A DNA stretch of 64,000 nucleotides from Ipomoea triloba (Eukaryota > Streptophyta > Magnoliopsida > Solanales > Convolvulaceae): contig NC_044920.1 in assembly GCF_003576645.1 (NCBI RefSeq), positions 23,603,940 to 23,667,939 of the forward strand. The letters are read 5' to 3'. Positions within the stretch are counted from its first letter, which is position 1. Each line of letters opens with the position of its first letter. A model generated the notes under the pieces. The model worked only from the letters and a program-made list of their open reading frames with translations, made no database searches and was not told where the DNA came from. Of this stretch, positions 52,203-63,786 are shown in pieces. The translations under genes and the position numbers were made by a program.

Positions 52203-54780
52203 CGATCGATTGGAGTTCCGATTCGGTTCAAGGGTTTTAAGGTCCGAGTCAGGCGACAGGATAACTGAAATCCGCCGCCGAATACGATGAAACTCCGGTG
52301 AAACTAGGTTTTGGTATCGGCTTAGCTGCTGTGGACTGTGGCGGTCTTCTAGAAAAAGATCGGATTTTTTTTCCCCGACGGGTGTAACAGAAAGAGCATT
52401 ACCGCGTGCGCCTTCTTTTTTATCATTTATATATGGATTCCATTTTTGCGAATTACCGGGACTGCCCCTTACTATTGGCAACTTGTTGATGAATGTAGTT
52501 ATGTAGAAGTGTCAAAATAGACTTTTTCGACTGAAACGACTTAACCCATTAATCTCACCATTTATTAAAGTTGAAAGTCGGGTGTAAAATGTAACCATAT
52601 GGATCAAGAGAGTTCAATTGTAGACAGCGATGGTGAGTGGATAGTAAGCTTTATACGACTCAAGTAGCTAATGAGGAGGAATGAGCAATTCTAAGAGGAC
52701 TTCAATAAGCATGGAACAAGAAGTACTGCAAGCTTGTGATTCAAACCAACTTGAACAATGCAAATAGATGGATCAATCCCTGGTTTCGTGACTCGAGGGT
52801 AGTCACTCGGAGGGCCAACATAACTGTTTGAATGAAAAAATATATATAAATAATAAAAAGGAAAAAAGAAAGAGAGACATAACAATTTTAATATAGAAAC
52901 CGAAAGGTAAAAATTACAGGCCTTTTTGGACAGCGCCAAACCAAAAATTTACTATTTATTTAATAGCTTTTGTACATTTTTTTTTACCGAGAGATGGAGC
53001 CTCTCTTTTTGTTCTTCACTTAGCTTTTGTAGCAATATAATGGGTAGTGTAGGCTTCCTACAATTAATGGTGTTTTAATGGGATTTTATGGGTAGTTAAA
53101 TGGGAAGTAATGGGACATAATGGTACTTAATGGGTGATAAAGGGAAAATAAGTGTGATAATTAAATGTGAGGGAAGTTATTAAAGGGTAATTTAAGGAGT
53201 CAATATTGATTAATTGCGTCACGAGTGTTCACTGTCGAGTCCGAGTGTCATGCTCGACTACTTGCTAGATAGTACCGATTGGGTGCCAATGCTGGAGTAT
53301 CAATCAGGGATGAATTTGGTTAAGGGAGCCTTAGGAAATCTCATAGAAGTTAGTAAGAAAGTGGTTCAATAAAGATTGAGAACTGATGGGGAGGGCTTGC
53401 ACCTGACTGATTGTGGGGATCATGAGATAACCCGGGGAAGGAGTTGGGTGAAAAATTAGACGAAGGAGACCAAGCGGTGCAGAGTAGAGGAGTCATCAGG
53501 CGGTATGCTGAGTGAAGGAAACAAGTGGAGTGTTGAGTGAAGGAGGCAAGTGGTGTGTCGAGTAGAGTAGGCAAGTGGTTTGTCGAGTGAAGGAGGCATG
53601 TAGCATACCGAGTAAAGGAGTTAGGCAGTATGTCGGGTGGAGGAGGTAGGTGGCATCCCGACTGAGGGGGTCAGGTAGTTCACAAAATAGAGTAGTTAGG
53701 CGAAGGATCTTACAATGGAGTCGGATGAGGGTTCGCATGAAGGAGTTGGTTAACATGTTATGTGCTAGGGGGAGTAAAGCGAACGATCAGATAGAAGGAT
53801 GAGTCAGATCGCCAGAAAGAGGTGCAAGTCAAATGAAAGTCGGCCCGATTAAGAGTGGCGGTCAACAAGAGAAACATCAAGAGGGCGGACTTGTCATTTA
53901 TAAAAGGATTGGTTCCTCTTCCATATTGAGAACGAAATCACCAAATGTGGAAAGTAATTTGGAGCTGATGACATGTCAAATCGAAGAATTTCATATAAGA
54001 ATTAGGAAATAAATTATAGACATTTATGGTCGATTTACTTGCCTAGTTTAGACGCATCCCTTGCTTTATATATGCTTAATCCTCTTGTATAAATATCCTA
54101 TTATGGCCTCGTGCAAGGAGTTAAGCTCGCAAAAATACTCAAAAGGTAAATTTTCAGCATCATTCCGATCAATTTCTCATACCCATATTACTAATAAATC
54201 TTCATTCCTGCATAAAAATACAATACATGTAACTAAAGGGCATCGATATTATCCAACATGAGTATGACAATATATATGTGTTGTTGTAAGCTAGATTTGT
54301 CTTAGAACCCAGGAAGATGATCAAGAATTAAAGATGAAATAATGATAATAAGAAAAATAATCAATTGTAAAGATGCGAAATATAAGATAAAATATAGTAG
54401 TAATTTAATTCAAAATTTTTAATTTAACATTCGACCCAAAAAAATTATTTATTTTTAAAATTGAAACCAAAATGTATTTTAGAATTTTCAATTAATTGAG
54501 AAACTAGTCAAAACTTTTTCACAGGCTTTTAATTTTTTTTATTTTATAAAACAATACAAAAATAATATTTCCCAAAAGAGTTCTTTAGATACAAAATAGG
54601 GATATTCCAGCGATAAATCGGGGGCGGTTGACCCAAACTCGGACGGAGAAAATCGCCCCAATTGAACAGAACAGGCGCGCCAGATAAGAGGGAGAAACGC
54701 TCGTTCCCTGTACAAGATTTGGCAGGTCAAACTCATACATCATCGTCAAGTCGTCGTACGGGTCGCGCACGGTATGCTCC
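52203..54780. other. PTB 5' region, minisatellite and spacer
   Basis: 52203-52490 is the probable PTB 5' UTR and promoter. 52620-52830 contains a B box-like GATTCAAACC, possibly SINE-derived. 53460-53710 is a minisatellite. 53940-54250 resembles decayed LTR DNA (TATATATGCTTAATCC, TATAAATATCC) without proof. No gene is seen. Confidence 0.45.
53460..53710. repeat. Minisatellite, about 31-bp units
   Basis: Six to eight imperfect units of the form GTCGAGTGAAGGAGGCAAGT GGTNTG (for example TGTTGAGTGAAGGAGGCAAG, TGTCGAGTAGAGTAGGCAAG, TGTCGAGTGAAGGAGGCATG) run in tandem. The period is near 31 bp and decays toward the right. Confidence 0.8.
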
Positions 54781-55221
54781 ATTCAGTTCGCTAGAGCCTA
54801 GAAGAAGATAAGTCTGTTAGAAATCCAGGTTTAAATCGACTAGCAACATTCTTGGTTCCCCTTCGGAATTTCGCCATTTTTGCTGCTTGTCAAGATTTTC
54901 GCAATCTCTAGCACTCTCCCAGATCCTAGCTTAGCTGCAACCGGGTAATAATTTGTCTTTTTTCTAATGGTTTTATTTTTTCCCCCATAAAAGGGTAAAG
55001 ATTGGATCTTTATTTTGATTTCTGCTTAATTGATATTTTTGACATTTATTCAGGTTTAGTTAAGATATTATTGGCACAGTTTTGTATTTGGTTAAGTATG
55101 GAGTTTTATTACTAGGCTTTTGTGAGATGCATTGATTGAGTTATTGACTATAACTAGACTGTGATAGCATTTTTGTTGTTAAGAATTCTAAATGATAAGC
55201 CTGTGTTTGGTTGATTCCAGT
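54781..55221 (+). other. 5' UTR exon and intron of the KH gene
   Basis: A likely non-coding exon ends at AACCGG|GTAATA (exon end 54944). A 276-bp intron runs to the acceptor TGATTCCAG (55220), one base before the ATG. The transcription start is not determined. Confidence 0.6.
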
Positions 55222-58200
55222 ATGGCTGGTCAAAGGAGTAGTCATGGGAAACGTTCTTATTCTCAGTCTGAATATGCTGATAATGGAGCAAATAAAAGAA
55301 GGAATTCTGGTGGTGGTAAGGACCATCTGTCAATTGAACCTGAGGATACGGTGTATCGGTACTTGTGTCCTGGAAAAAAGATAGGAAGTATACTTGGAAG
55401 GGGAGGGGAGATAGTGAAGCAATTAAGGGCAGAGACTAAATCGAAGATCAGGATTGGTGAGACGGTCCGTGATTGTGATGAGCGTGTTGTCACTATCCAC
55501 AGCTCAAGTGAGGAAACAAATGATTTTGAAGACACTGAAGATCAAGTGTGTCCAGCACAAGATGCCCTCTTCAAGGTCCATGACAGAATTGTTGGTGATG
55601 ACATGGTAATTGAGGACTCTGAGGATGCTCCGCGTGTGACTGCTAGGCTGTTGGTACCCTCGGATCAGATTGGTTGTATTATTGGGAAAGGTGGACAGAT
55701 AGTTCAAGATCTTCGTAGTGAAACCGGTGCACAGATTCGCATCTTAAAGGATAACCATTTACCTGCATGTGCACTAAGCTCTGACGAACTTGTGCAGGTA
55801 GTGTTGTGATCTCAAAGTATTCTCCATTTTTCTTTACCACAGTCTTGTAATCTATGTTGAGGTTGAATTTCATTGTTTTTGCCAGTGTTAATTTCAAGGC
55901 CATAAGTAAACCGAATAAGTTTTATTGCTCATCCATTTATGGTTTATTGAGTTTCAGATATCTGGTGAAGCACATGTTGTGAGGAAGGCTCTGCATCAGA
56001 TAGCAGCTCGCATTCACAATAACCCATCCCGTTCTCAACACTTGTTTGCCTCTGCTGCTTCAACAGTCTACCCTTCAGGTGGTTCTCTTACTGGTGCTCC
56101 ACTGGTGGGATTAGCTCCACTCATGGGGCCTTATGGGGGTTACAAAGGTGATGGCGGAGAATGGTCACGACCCCTTTATGCAACTCCCAGGGATCAGACA
56201 TCCTCAAAAGAGTTTTCTCTGTGTATGGTTTGTCCCAATGCGAATATTGGAGGTGTAATTGGCAAGGGTGGTGTCATAATCAACCAGATTAGACAAGAGT
56301 CTGGTGCAGCTATCAAAGTTGATAGCTCTGCTGCTGAAGGAGATGAGTGTCTGATAACTATTTCAGCAAAAGAAGTAAGCATCTAGTGTTCTCTGTGGAT
56401 GTTTTGCCAAAGTTTGGTTTCATCAATTTTCATTTAACATGGGTTTTTTTTTGCAATGGCTTTTAATAGTTTTTTGAGGATTCATACTCTCCAACAGTAG
56501 ATGCAGCACTGCGCCTGCAACCCAGGTGTAGTGAGAAAGTTGAAAGAGATTCAGGTCTTATTTCATTCACCACCCGCTTGCTTGTACCTACCTCTCGTAT
56601 AGGCTGTCTTCTTGGAAAGGGAGGATCAATAATCAATGAGATGAGGAAAGTGACTAAAGCTAACATTCGCATACTTTCAAAGGAAAACCTTCCCAAGGTT
56701 GCAGCTGAAGATGATGAGATGGTGCTGGTAAACATGCTTGCAGATTGTAATTGACAGATTCTGCATTTCCATTTATATGCCACTAATAAGCGTTGCTTAA
56801 CTCACTTGATGCATCACGCATGGTCTTATATTGTCTCAGTCTCCAAACCATGGTTGATAAAATTGCTAGGCGCCCATGTAATTTTTATTTTTAAAAAATT
56901 TGTTTAAAATTTTATAATTTTTTTAAGACTAATAATTATAAATTATTTAATACTTTAATAGTTAATACTAAAATATTAAATATTAACCTAAAAAGCATCT
57001 AGAGTTTGAACAATTTAGGGTTATTTCGCTCAAAACGATGTCGTTTTGAGTGAAATAACCATTTTTTTTTTAAAAAAAAAAAAAAAAAAAAACAATAGCA
57101 ATCGTAGTCGGCCGCCTAGATCACCGATTATAGAGTCCAAACGCACACAACCCCCCCCCCCCCCCCCCCCANNNNNNNNNNNNNNNNNNNNNNNNNNNNN
57201 NNNNNNNNNNNNNNNNNNNNNNNNNNNNNNNNNNNNNNNNNNNNNNNNNNNNNNNNNNNNNNNNNNNNNNNNNNNNNNNNNNNNNNNNNNNNNNNNNNNN
57301 NNNNNNNNNNNNNNNNNNNNNNNNNNNNNNNNNNNNNNNNNNNNNNNNNNNNNNNNNNNNNNNNNNNNNNNNNNNNNNNNNNNNNNNNNNNNNNNNNNNN
57401 NNNNNNNNNNNNNNNNNNNNNNNNNNNNNNNNNNNNNNNNNNNNNNNNNNNNNNNNNNNNNNNNNNNNNNNNNNNNNNNNNNNNNNNNNNNNNNNNNNNN
57501 NNNNNNNNNNNNNNNNNNNNNNNNNNNNNNNNNNNNNNNNNNNNNNNNNNNNNNNNNNNNNNNNNNNNNNNNNNNNNNNNNNNNNNNNNNNNNNNNNNNN
57601 NNNNNNNNNNNNNNNNNNNNNNNNNNNNNNNNNNNNNNNNNNNNNNNNNNNNNNNNNNNNNNNNNNNNNNNNNNNNNNNNNNNNNNNNNNNNNNNNNNNN
57701 NNNNNNNNNNNNNNNNNNNNNNNNNNNNNNNNNNNNNNNNNNNNNNNNNNNNNNNNNNNNNNNNNNNNNNNNNNNNNNNNNNNNNNNNNNNNNNNNNNNN
57801 NNNNNNNNNNNNNNNNNNNNNNNNNNNCGCCCCCACCCCCCCCCCCCCCCACGACAACAAGTAAAAGAAGAAACAAAAGAGTTAAGAAAATTTAAAAGTG
57901 AGACTGCTTGTTAATATTGTTTAGTAGCATTCGAACCTCATTTTGTACTCATCTTTTCTATGATTCCCTTTGATTCCGGATGGGTTATCCTTTTTACTAT
58001 TTCAACTTCTGTCAGATTTCTGGAGATATTGATGTTTCAAAGGATGCGCTCTTACAAGTAACTTCACGCCTGAGGGCAAATCTTTTTGGGAGGGAAGGTG
58101 CTGTATCTGCCTATGTGCCTGTTCTTCCATATCTTCCAATGTCAACTGATACTTCAAATACCTATGAAAGCAAAGATGCTAGAAGGCATGGACTTGGACA

Positions 58201-58950
58201 TTCTTATCCTGGTGATTATGGTGGCTTGAGTGATCTCCCACGCAGTGATGGTTACAGACGTTATGGTGGTCCTCTGGTAATTGCTTTTTCATTTTTAATT
58301 AGCCCTCTTATGTGCATCCTTTCTATTTCCATCATTCCATTCGTCTAATTCAATTGCAGAATAGCAGCAACAGCAGCATCAGGCATGGAGCATATGAAGG
58401 ACAACCAATGGGCCGTTCTGGTGGTTCTGGGTAAGTTTCTTTTGTCCAATCCACTTGCCACTGTACATTTTTTCTGTCCTCTTTTTCTTGGCATTTTGAA
58501 ACATTATAAGCTGGGGGATGAAAAATGGCAAAGACCTTAAAAGTTATATTAAATCATGTGCTGAGTGTAACTCTTGGAAATTATTGCTACTAGTTTTGCA
58601 GGAAATTGACCGAAATGGGAAGAGTTTGTGTGGGCTGAACAAAAATGGGAAAATTTTGAATTTTGGACAAAATAGGCGAAACTAGTTTAGGAAACGCATT
58701 TGACATAAAATTTAATTCACATAAATATGCAGTCTCTCTTTATTTAGGGTTCAATTTTTATTTTTTTAAAGGTTCAAACACATTTTTGTCCTGCTCACTC
58801 CAATTCTTCATATTTAAGTCAAAAGCCCCTAGTTTTGCTCAAATGCTTGGGGTTGTGTTACGTATATTTTCTGATTCATCAATGTGAACTCGTTTTATCA
58901 GGTTGTCTGGATCTAAGCATGAACCCCGGAGAAAAAGTTATGGTTACTAA
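55222..58950 (+). CDS. KH-domain RNA-binding protein (four KH domains)
   Basis: Six coding exons encode 543 residues: 55222-55797, 55958-56374, 56470-56727, 58016-58276, 58360-58430 and 58902-58950. All junctions are GT-AG and in phase. Four KH domains have intact GxxG loops: KH1 GRGG (59-62), KH2 GKGG (155-158), KH3 GKGG (294-297) and KH4 GKGG (380-383). The N-terminus is basic (KRSYSQSEYADNGANKRRNS). The C-terminal 100 residues are Gly/Tyr/Ser-rich. The layout fits plant HEN4/poly(C)-binding-like proteins, which act in mRNA processing; this is inferred. The 656-N gap lies in intron 3, so the coding sequence is complete. A 3' UTR intron (58973-59173) is likely. Confidence 0.92.
57172..57827. 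other. Assembly gap (656 N) in KH intron 3
   Basis: The gap is flanked on both sides by poly-C runs (57152-57170 and after 57828) and preceded by poly-T/poly-A runs, all in the 1.29-kb intron. The low-complexity edges explain the gap. The neighbouring TAGGCGCC (56868) and CGGCCGCCTAGATC (57109) resemble the GGCGCC-rich patches near 943 and 2215. Confidence 0.85.
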
Positions 58951-60158
58951 AGTTTTCTTGCCTGATGTTCAGGTATACCATAGAATCATAGATTCTCTAT
59001 TTGCACCATTGCCTCATCTTCTTTCCCTCTTCACAAAAGTGTTCAAGTTTTTCTAATTAGCAGCTGTTATCATAACTATGACAATTTACTGAATTACCTA
59101 ACCTCTCTCCCTCTAACGTAACTGATGATGCTGTTCTTTTCCCCTTGTTTCCATTCCCTCCATACCAAAACAGCTGCATATCTGAAGCCCGAAGCCCAGC
59201 CTACTCTGCCCCCTTTGATGAAGCCTTCTGCCTAAACCAGAAGACCAGATGAATGAGGATTTGGAAAACTCATGGACCCATCTTGATGCTTTTGCTTAGA
59301 AGGGCCAATTTCTGAAGATTTTACTCCGTACCTATTATTGAAAATTTGCCATGTCCTGAGACTACCATATAGTACCAAGCTTTGCTCCCATTATCCTATG
59401 CAACTAGCAAACCTCTGTATACTCTTACATGTTACCCGCGTTTCTTTTTGTTTTTTAAGATCATAATGTTTTCATTTGTGAAGAGTTACTGTTAATCGAA
59501 TCTATTTATAGTTGCCCAACTTGTCCGCTATCTTGTCTCTATGCTGGTTTTCTAAGGTGGTTATCTGGTCATGCTTTAGTTCAGGCTCTGACCCGTGCAT
59601 AATTATACCCATGATCTGTAGAATATCTCTCGAAAGTTATGGCTTTGGTTATAAAGTTTATCATTATTACAAAAGACTGGCTTGCAGCTAATGGAGAGCA
59701 CATGCTGCTCCTGGACTGCATGCCAGCATTGCTTGCAGGAAAGTCTTCAGTACTGTCCCTGTCTGCAATTTAGTGGCAGTTTTCTGTTTTCTGTCACGCC
59801 AAAACTTTGTGATTGGACTTTGAATGATCCAACTGAAAAGCTTGTTTTAATCTAGGTGGCTTGATTGATTATTAGCGTCAAATAAGGTAGAGTTTCCTCA
59901 TACATATGCTTATGATGACTCCAATTGAGCAAAATCTAAGTTGTGGTTTCCATTAATTAGCAGGTTGGATGAAACTCGTTTTTCGTGACAGAAGAGATAG
60001 GTAAACTTGGTTTGTTCATCTCTTTCAAATCTTGGTTTGTTGATCCATTTATTTATTTATTGCTAAACTTTATAGGAAATATAGATTAGGATTTATGCAT
60101 GCTTGCAGTGGTTTTTGAGGTAGTGAAACACCCATAACTTATTGGCAGCCATACTTTT

Positions 60159-60189
<31 letters not shown>

Positions 60190-60967
60190 TGAGTAAGAGT
60201 GGTCCAGTCCAAGTACTTGCGCATGCGAATGTACATCCTTTAGTAGACTCCAATAGAATGGGGGTCGGGGAAAGCTAATATGTAAAGCTATGAATACTCG
60301 CCCATAAAACGCCTCTTCTCCAAACCTTGATTTTGTTAACAATTTTATCAAAGACCCGTTGCCATGACTAATTTTTCTTCTTTCGTTTATCTCTGCATCA
60401 TCTCTCATGCCAAAATCATTTCCTCCTCTAATCATCCGAGGCATTTGTGGCTGAAGGCTTCAACTCGGCAGATGGTTGGTACTGTGTATATGATAAGCAT
60501 TTTGTTCTGTTACTTTGGCATGCGTCTTGGGTTTCTTCCATTTGAATTGTTCACACCCTTTGCTTGCATGCGAGGACTTAAGCCTATAATTAAGGTTATA
60601 ACCATTTTTGTTCATTGAAAAGGAAATAGATTTACCCTGATAGCGAACTTGACTGAGACATTATCTTTGCTGCTGTGCCTTTCTTTTTTTTGGTTACGCC
60701 TATCAATAGATTGATCATTGATGTACATGCATGTTGTGTTAGCTAATATCGTTTTGTACAATTGCAGCTAGTTAGCCCATAGTGGATTTATGTTTTGTTT
60801 GACTCATATAGTCATATATATATATATGTGTATATATATATACATAACTTGTCCGTCTTGAATTCTTTATGTACTGAAGATCTTGTTGAATGGAGAAGTT
60901 GTACATTTGAGCAGTGTAAACATTTAGTTTTATGCTAGCATCTTTGTTTTGCTCATATATATATATA
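58951..60967. other. 3' UTR and intergenic DNA
   Basis: 58951-59450 is the probable 3' UTR with its intron (58973-59173). The remainder is AT-rich with a (GT)n-G16 run at 60159-60188 and (AT)n at 60818-60842. No gene is supported. Confidence 0.5.
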
Positions 60968-61224
60968 TAATCAAATGAGACAACATCTTCCTATGAGACA
61001 CAACATGAATGCACACAGTCTACTACAAGAATGCACGCAGACTAGAATGCGTGCAATTTGCCCAACATGACTGCATGCAATCTAGTGTGTACATTCCTGT
61101 GATAGATGTGTGCATTCATGTTGTGTTAGTCTCACGGGAAAATGTTGTTTCATTGAAACATTAGCCTATATAGTAGACTGTGTGCATTCATGTTGTGTCT
61201 CATGGGAAGATGTTGTCTCATTTG

Positions 61225-61230
<6 letters not shown>
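60968..61230. mobile_element. Fold-back MITE flanked by TA microsatellites
   Basis: Arms of about 65 bp are inverted: AATCAAATGAGACAACATCT, GAGACACAACATGAATGCAC and CAGTCTACTA at the left return complemented at the right end. The middle repeats GAATGCACGCA or TGCATGCAATC motifs. (TA)n tracts adjoin both ends, consistent with a TA target. No open frame. Confidence 0.85.
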
Positions 61231-61273
<43 letters not shown>

Positions 61274-61859
61274 GAAACGGATCAGGTAAAAACAAATTAG
61301 TGTTCAAGTGCGAATGTGCACTTTGCAACACCACCAAGTACACTCAAGATCCATGATTCTATAAATGCACTTTGTAGAACTACTAATGCATCTGATGATA
61401 TGTAAAATGTATTCACGAAGATTATTGTGATTGTAAATATTAAAGAGAGTAGTTGATAGTGTTATGGAGTGCACTCAAAGTTGAGATAATTGTTATAATA
61501 TCATTATGTTTTGTCCTTGCTTTTTAAACCATGTAATTATTAATTTTCTTTTTGTCATCTTGTTCTCACTATGTGTGTTTTATGTGTTTTTTGAAAAATA
61601 AAAATTAAAGTGAGAAACGCATGATCCTCACTTTATGACAAAAACATGAACAAAAAGAAAGATATATGCCTTTTTATCAAGATTTTTTATTTTTTGCATA
61701 TAGCAACTAATATCCCATCATTGCAAAGTTATTTTTTGATCTTACGATTTCATTAACAATATTTTTGCTATGCAATTGCATTAGCAGTATATTTATTAAT
61801 CGTCTATTAGAGATGAACAGTAAGTGTGCTCGAGGTTGGGGCATCCCAATATGATCAAA
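61231..61859. other. TA microsatellite and AT-rich DNA
   Basis: A (TA)n run of about 40 bp reaches 61269. AT-rich sequence without recognisable features follows. Confidence 0.6.
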
Positions 61860-62075
61860 TTATGTGTCTTTTATTTTGTCGCACGGGAGTCAACTAAGTG
61901 ACATGGCACCACCTCAAGCCGGATTTGTCTCATCTACCTTTCCTGTTTGGGATTTGCCGGTGGTAAGATTCACATGTTAAATGGTCAAACAGACCAAATG
62001 ATACTGTCTGCTTCGAGGCTGCCCATCGCCGAAAGCGGTAAAGAAGCCTACCTACTGAGCCACAAGTCAAAGAAA
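61860..62075 (-). mobile_element. Putative tRNA-derived SINE
   Basis: On the minus strand the sequence starts GTGGCTCAGTAGGTAGGC, an A box-like tRNA head (62072 downward). It has a B box-like GCAGCCTCGAAGC about 45 bases on, and ends in an A-rich AAAATAAAAGACACATAA (about 61863-61880). The promoter spacing suits a SINE, but no second copy is seen here. Confidence 0.5.
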
Positions 62076-63624
62076 AACAACTATTTAACGTCGTGCTTTG
62101 AATGGATTTAGGAATCATTTGATTGATTTAAGAGGTTGGTTTTTGAGGTTTCGTACACAATAAGAACAGGGAATGGAAAGGTCATGTCTGACCCGCCATC
62201 TCCACTGTTTCCCCCGCACATATTAATAGGCTGGGTGGTGACAAATATAATTGACAATTCACATTCATATGCTTCAATTCCCCTTCATCTTCTTCGATCT
62301 CTTGTGCTTGGGTCTCTCCTCTGCATGTCACTTCTTTCATCTCAAGGCTTGCATGTGGGAATGAGAAGTTGGGAAGTGCAGCCAAGGATGACTTGCCGGC
62401 GAGTTCGTTGGGTTTATATATAGAGTGCGACTCGACGATTGGCAAGTCATTCTTGGCTACATGTCCCCTTCATTCCCTTTCGCTAGACTTGCCATGATTA
62501 TTAGCTTTTATACAAGAAATTCCTTTTGCATGATATGCAAACATGCGCAACCCAAGGGCAACCTTCAGAATCACAATGTTTCGAGTTCGACTTCTTGTGA
62601 GAGTTGGTCTGTTGAATTTCTTGGTTTGAGTCAATCAACTATGAGCAGCTTAAACTGATTTATTTCATTGTGGTTCTTCGTTGACTAAGGTCACAAAACG
62701 AGTTTTAGGGAAAGGGAAACCTTCGGGTAGTAGTTGTGGGTTTTTTTTTTTTGTAAATAAAAACATGTGCAACCCATCACCTTAACAGCAAGTTTGATTC
62801 GTGGAATAGATTTGGAATGGAATGGCATTCCCGATAACAAGCATATTCCATTGTTTGTTAATGCCTTTTATTCTCGAGAACGAGCTATTCCCCTTGCAAG
62901 GGAAATAACTATTCCAGTGGAGTGTTGGTATTAGGGAGACTATATATATATTCTCTCTATCATAATTTATTATTATTATTATAGGGATATAGGGATACTT
63001 ATATCGATCATTTTAAACCATATTCCATATATATCCATCAAACCAATCTAACACCGGAATATCATTTCTAAAGTTGATCTATTCTTTCAATGAGCCAAAC
63101 AATAGAACACAATTTATATTTTATTTTTTACATATTTCATTTTTTTGTTATGGAATTAAAATTTATTCTACGAACCAATTAATATGTTACGAGAACATTC
63201 TAACTTAAGTTTAGAGATTAATTTAAATTTTTTTCACATATCATTAAAAATGACCAAAAGCGTCACTTTAAAAATAACTAAAAATAAAAACGAAACACAA
63301 CAATAACATAAAGATTAAGTTTATAAGTTATACTGCTATAATTTATAGACGAGCTACAAAATATGTAATTTTCTGTTTTATTTATTTAATTAATTTAGGA
63401 GATAATATAACCATACAATCAATGAATATAAAAGATTATAAAATGGTTCAATAATTTATTGATGAGAAGATTAGCAGTATCAAAGGAAATAATTCATAAT
63501 CCAACCACATAACAATGTTAAGACAAAAAAAAAAAAAAACATTTATTTGAAGAAAGCATACAGACGGGGAACAGTTGGATGTATATATAGTAAGTAATAA
63601 AAGCGAGAAAGAAGAAGAGGTAGA
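62076..63624. other. Intergenic repeats
   Basis: 62575-62745 is a copy of the dispersed SINE-tail-like repeat (TTGGTTTGAGTCAATCAACT, TAAACTGATTTATTTCATTG), with a B box-like GAGTTCGACTTC at its head. About 62790-63115 has hAT-like GAATGGAATGGCATTCC/CCAAAC ends. The rest is AT-rich; no gene until 63625. Confidence 0.5.
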
Positions 63625-63786
63625 TCAGAGGTTGATGAGACCTTCCCGGACGAGGAGACCGAAGATGAGGACGACGAGGCCGACGCCGATGCACTGTGTC
63701 GGAGACATTAAGGTCTGAGAATACGCCGACAGTGTTATGACGGCTCCGATGATGCCGATCACGAACGAACTCAGATTCTGATTCAT
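63625..63786 (-). CDS. Small two-span membrane protein
   Basis: An intronless frame of 53 residues starts MNQNLSSFVIGIIGAVITLS and ends LVREGLINL. Two hydrophobic segments (about 8-22 and 33-48) are separated by a short polar turn (YSQTLMSPTQC), suggesting a hairpin in a membrane. The frame is GC-richer than its AT-rich surroundings and has strong codon structure. The start lies downstream of a plausible leader. I do not recognise a named family. The compact shape resembles short conserved plant membrane proteins, and no function should be assigned. Confidence 0.7.
   Translation of the reverse strand: MNQNLSSFVIGIIGAVITLSAYSQTLMSPTQCIGVGLVVLIFGLLVREGLINL

Noticed and set aside
52620..52830. 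Possible SINE with B box-like GATTCAAACC
   Set aside because: The A box is poor and spaced too far away, there is no A-rich tail, and there is no second copy in the window.
54585..54782. Minus-strand frame of 65 codons near the KH 5' UTR
   Set aside because: No family features, no splice support, and it overlaps the likely upstream region of a plus-strand gene.
57030..57876. Long open frames through the KH-intron gap
   Set aside because: They consist of unknown residues from Ns between poly-C and poly-T/A runs, so they have no coding support.
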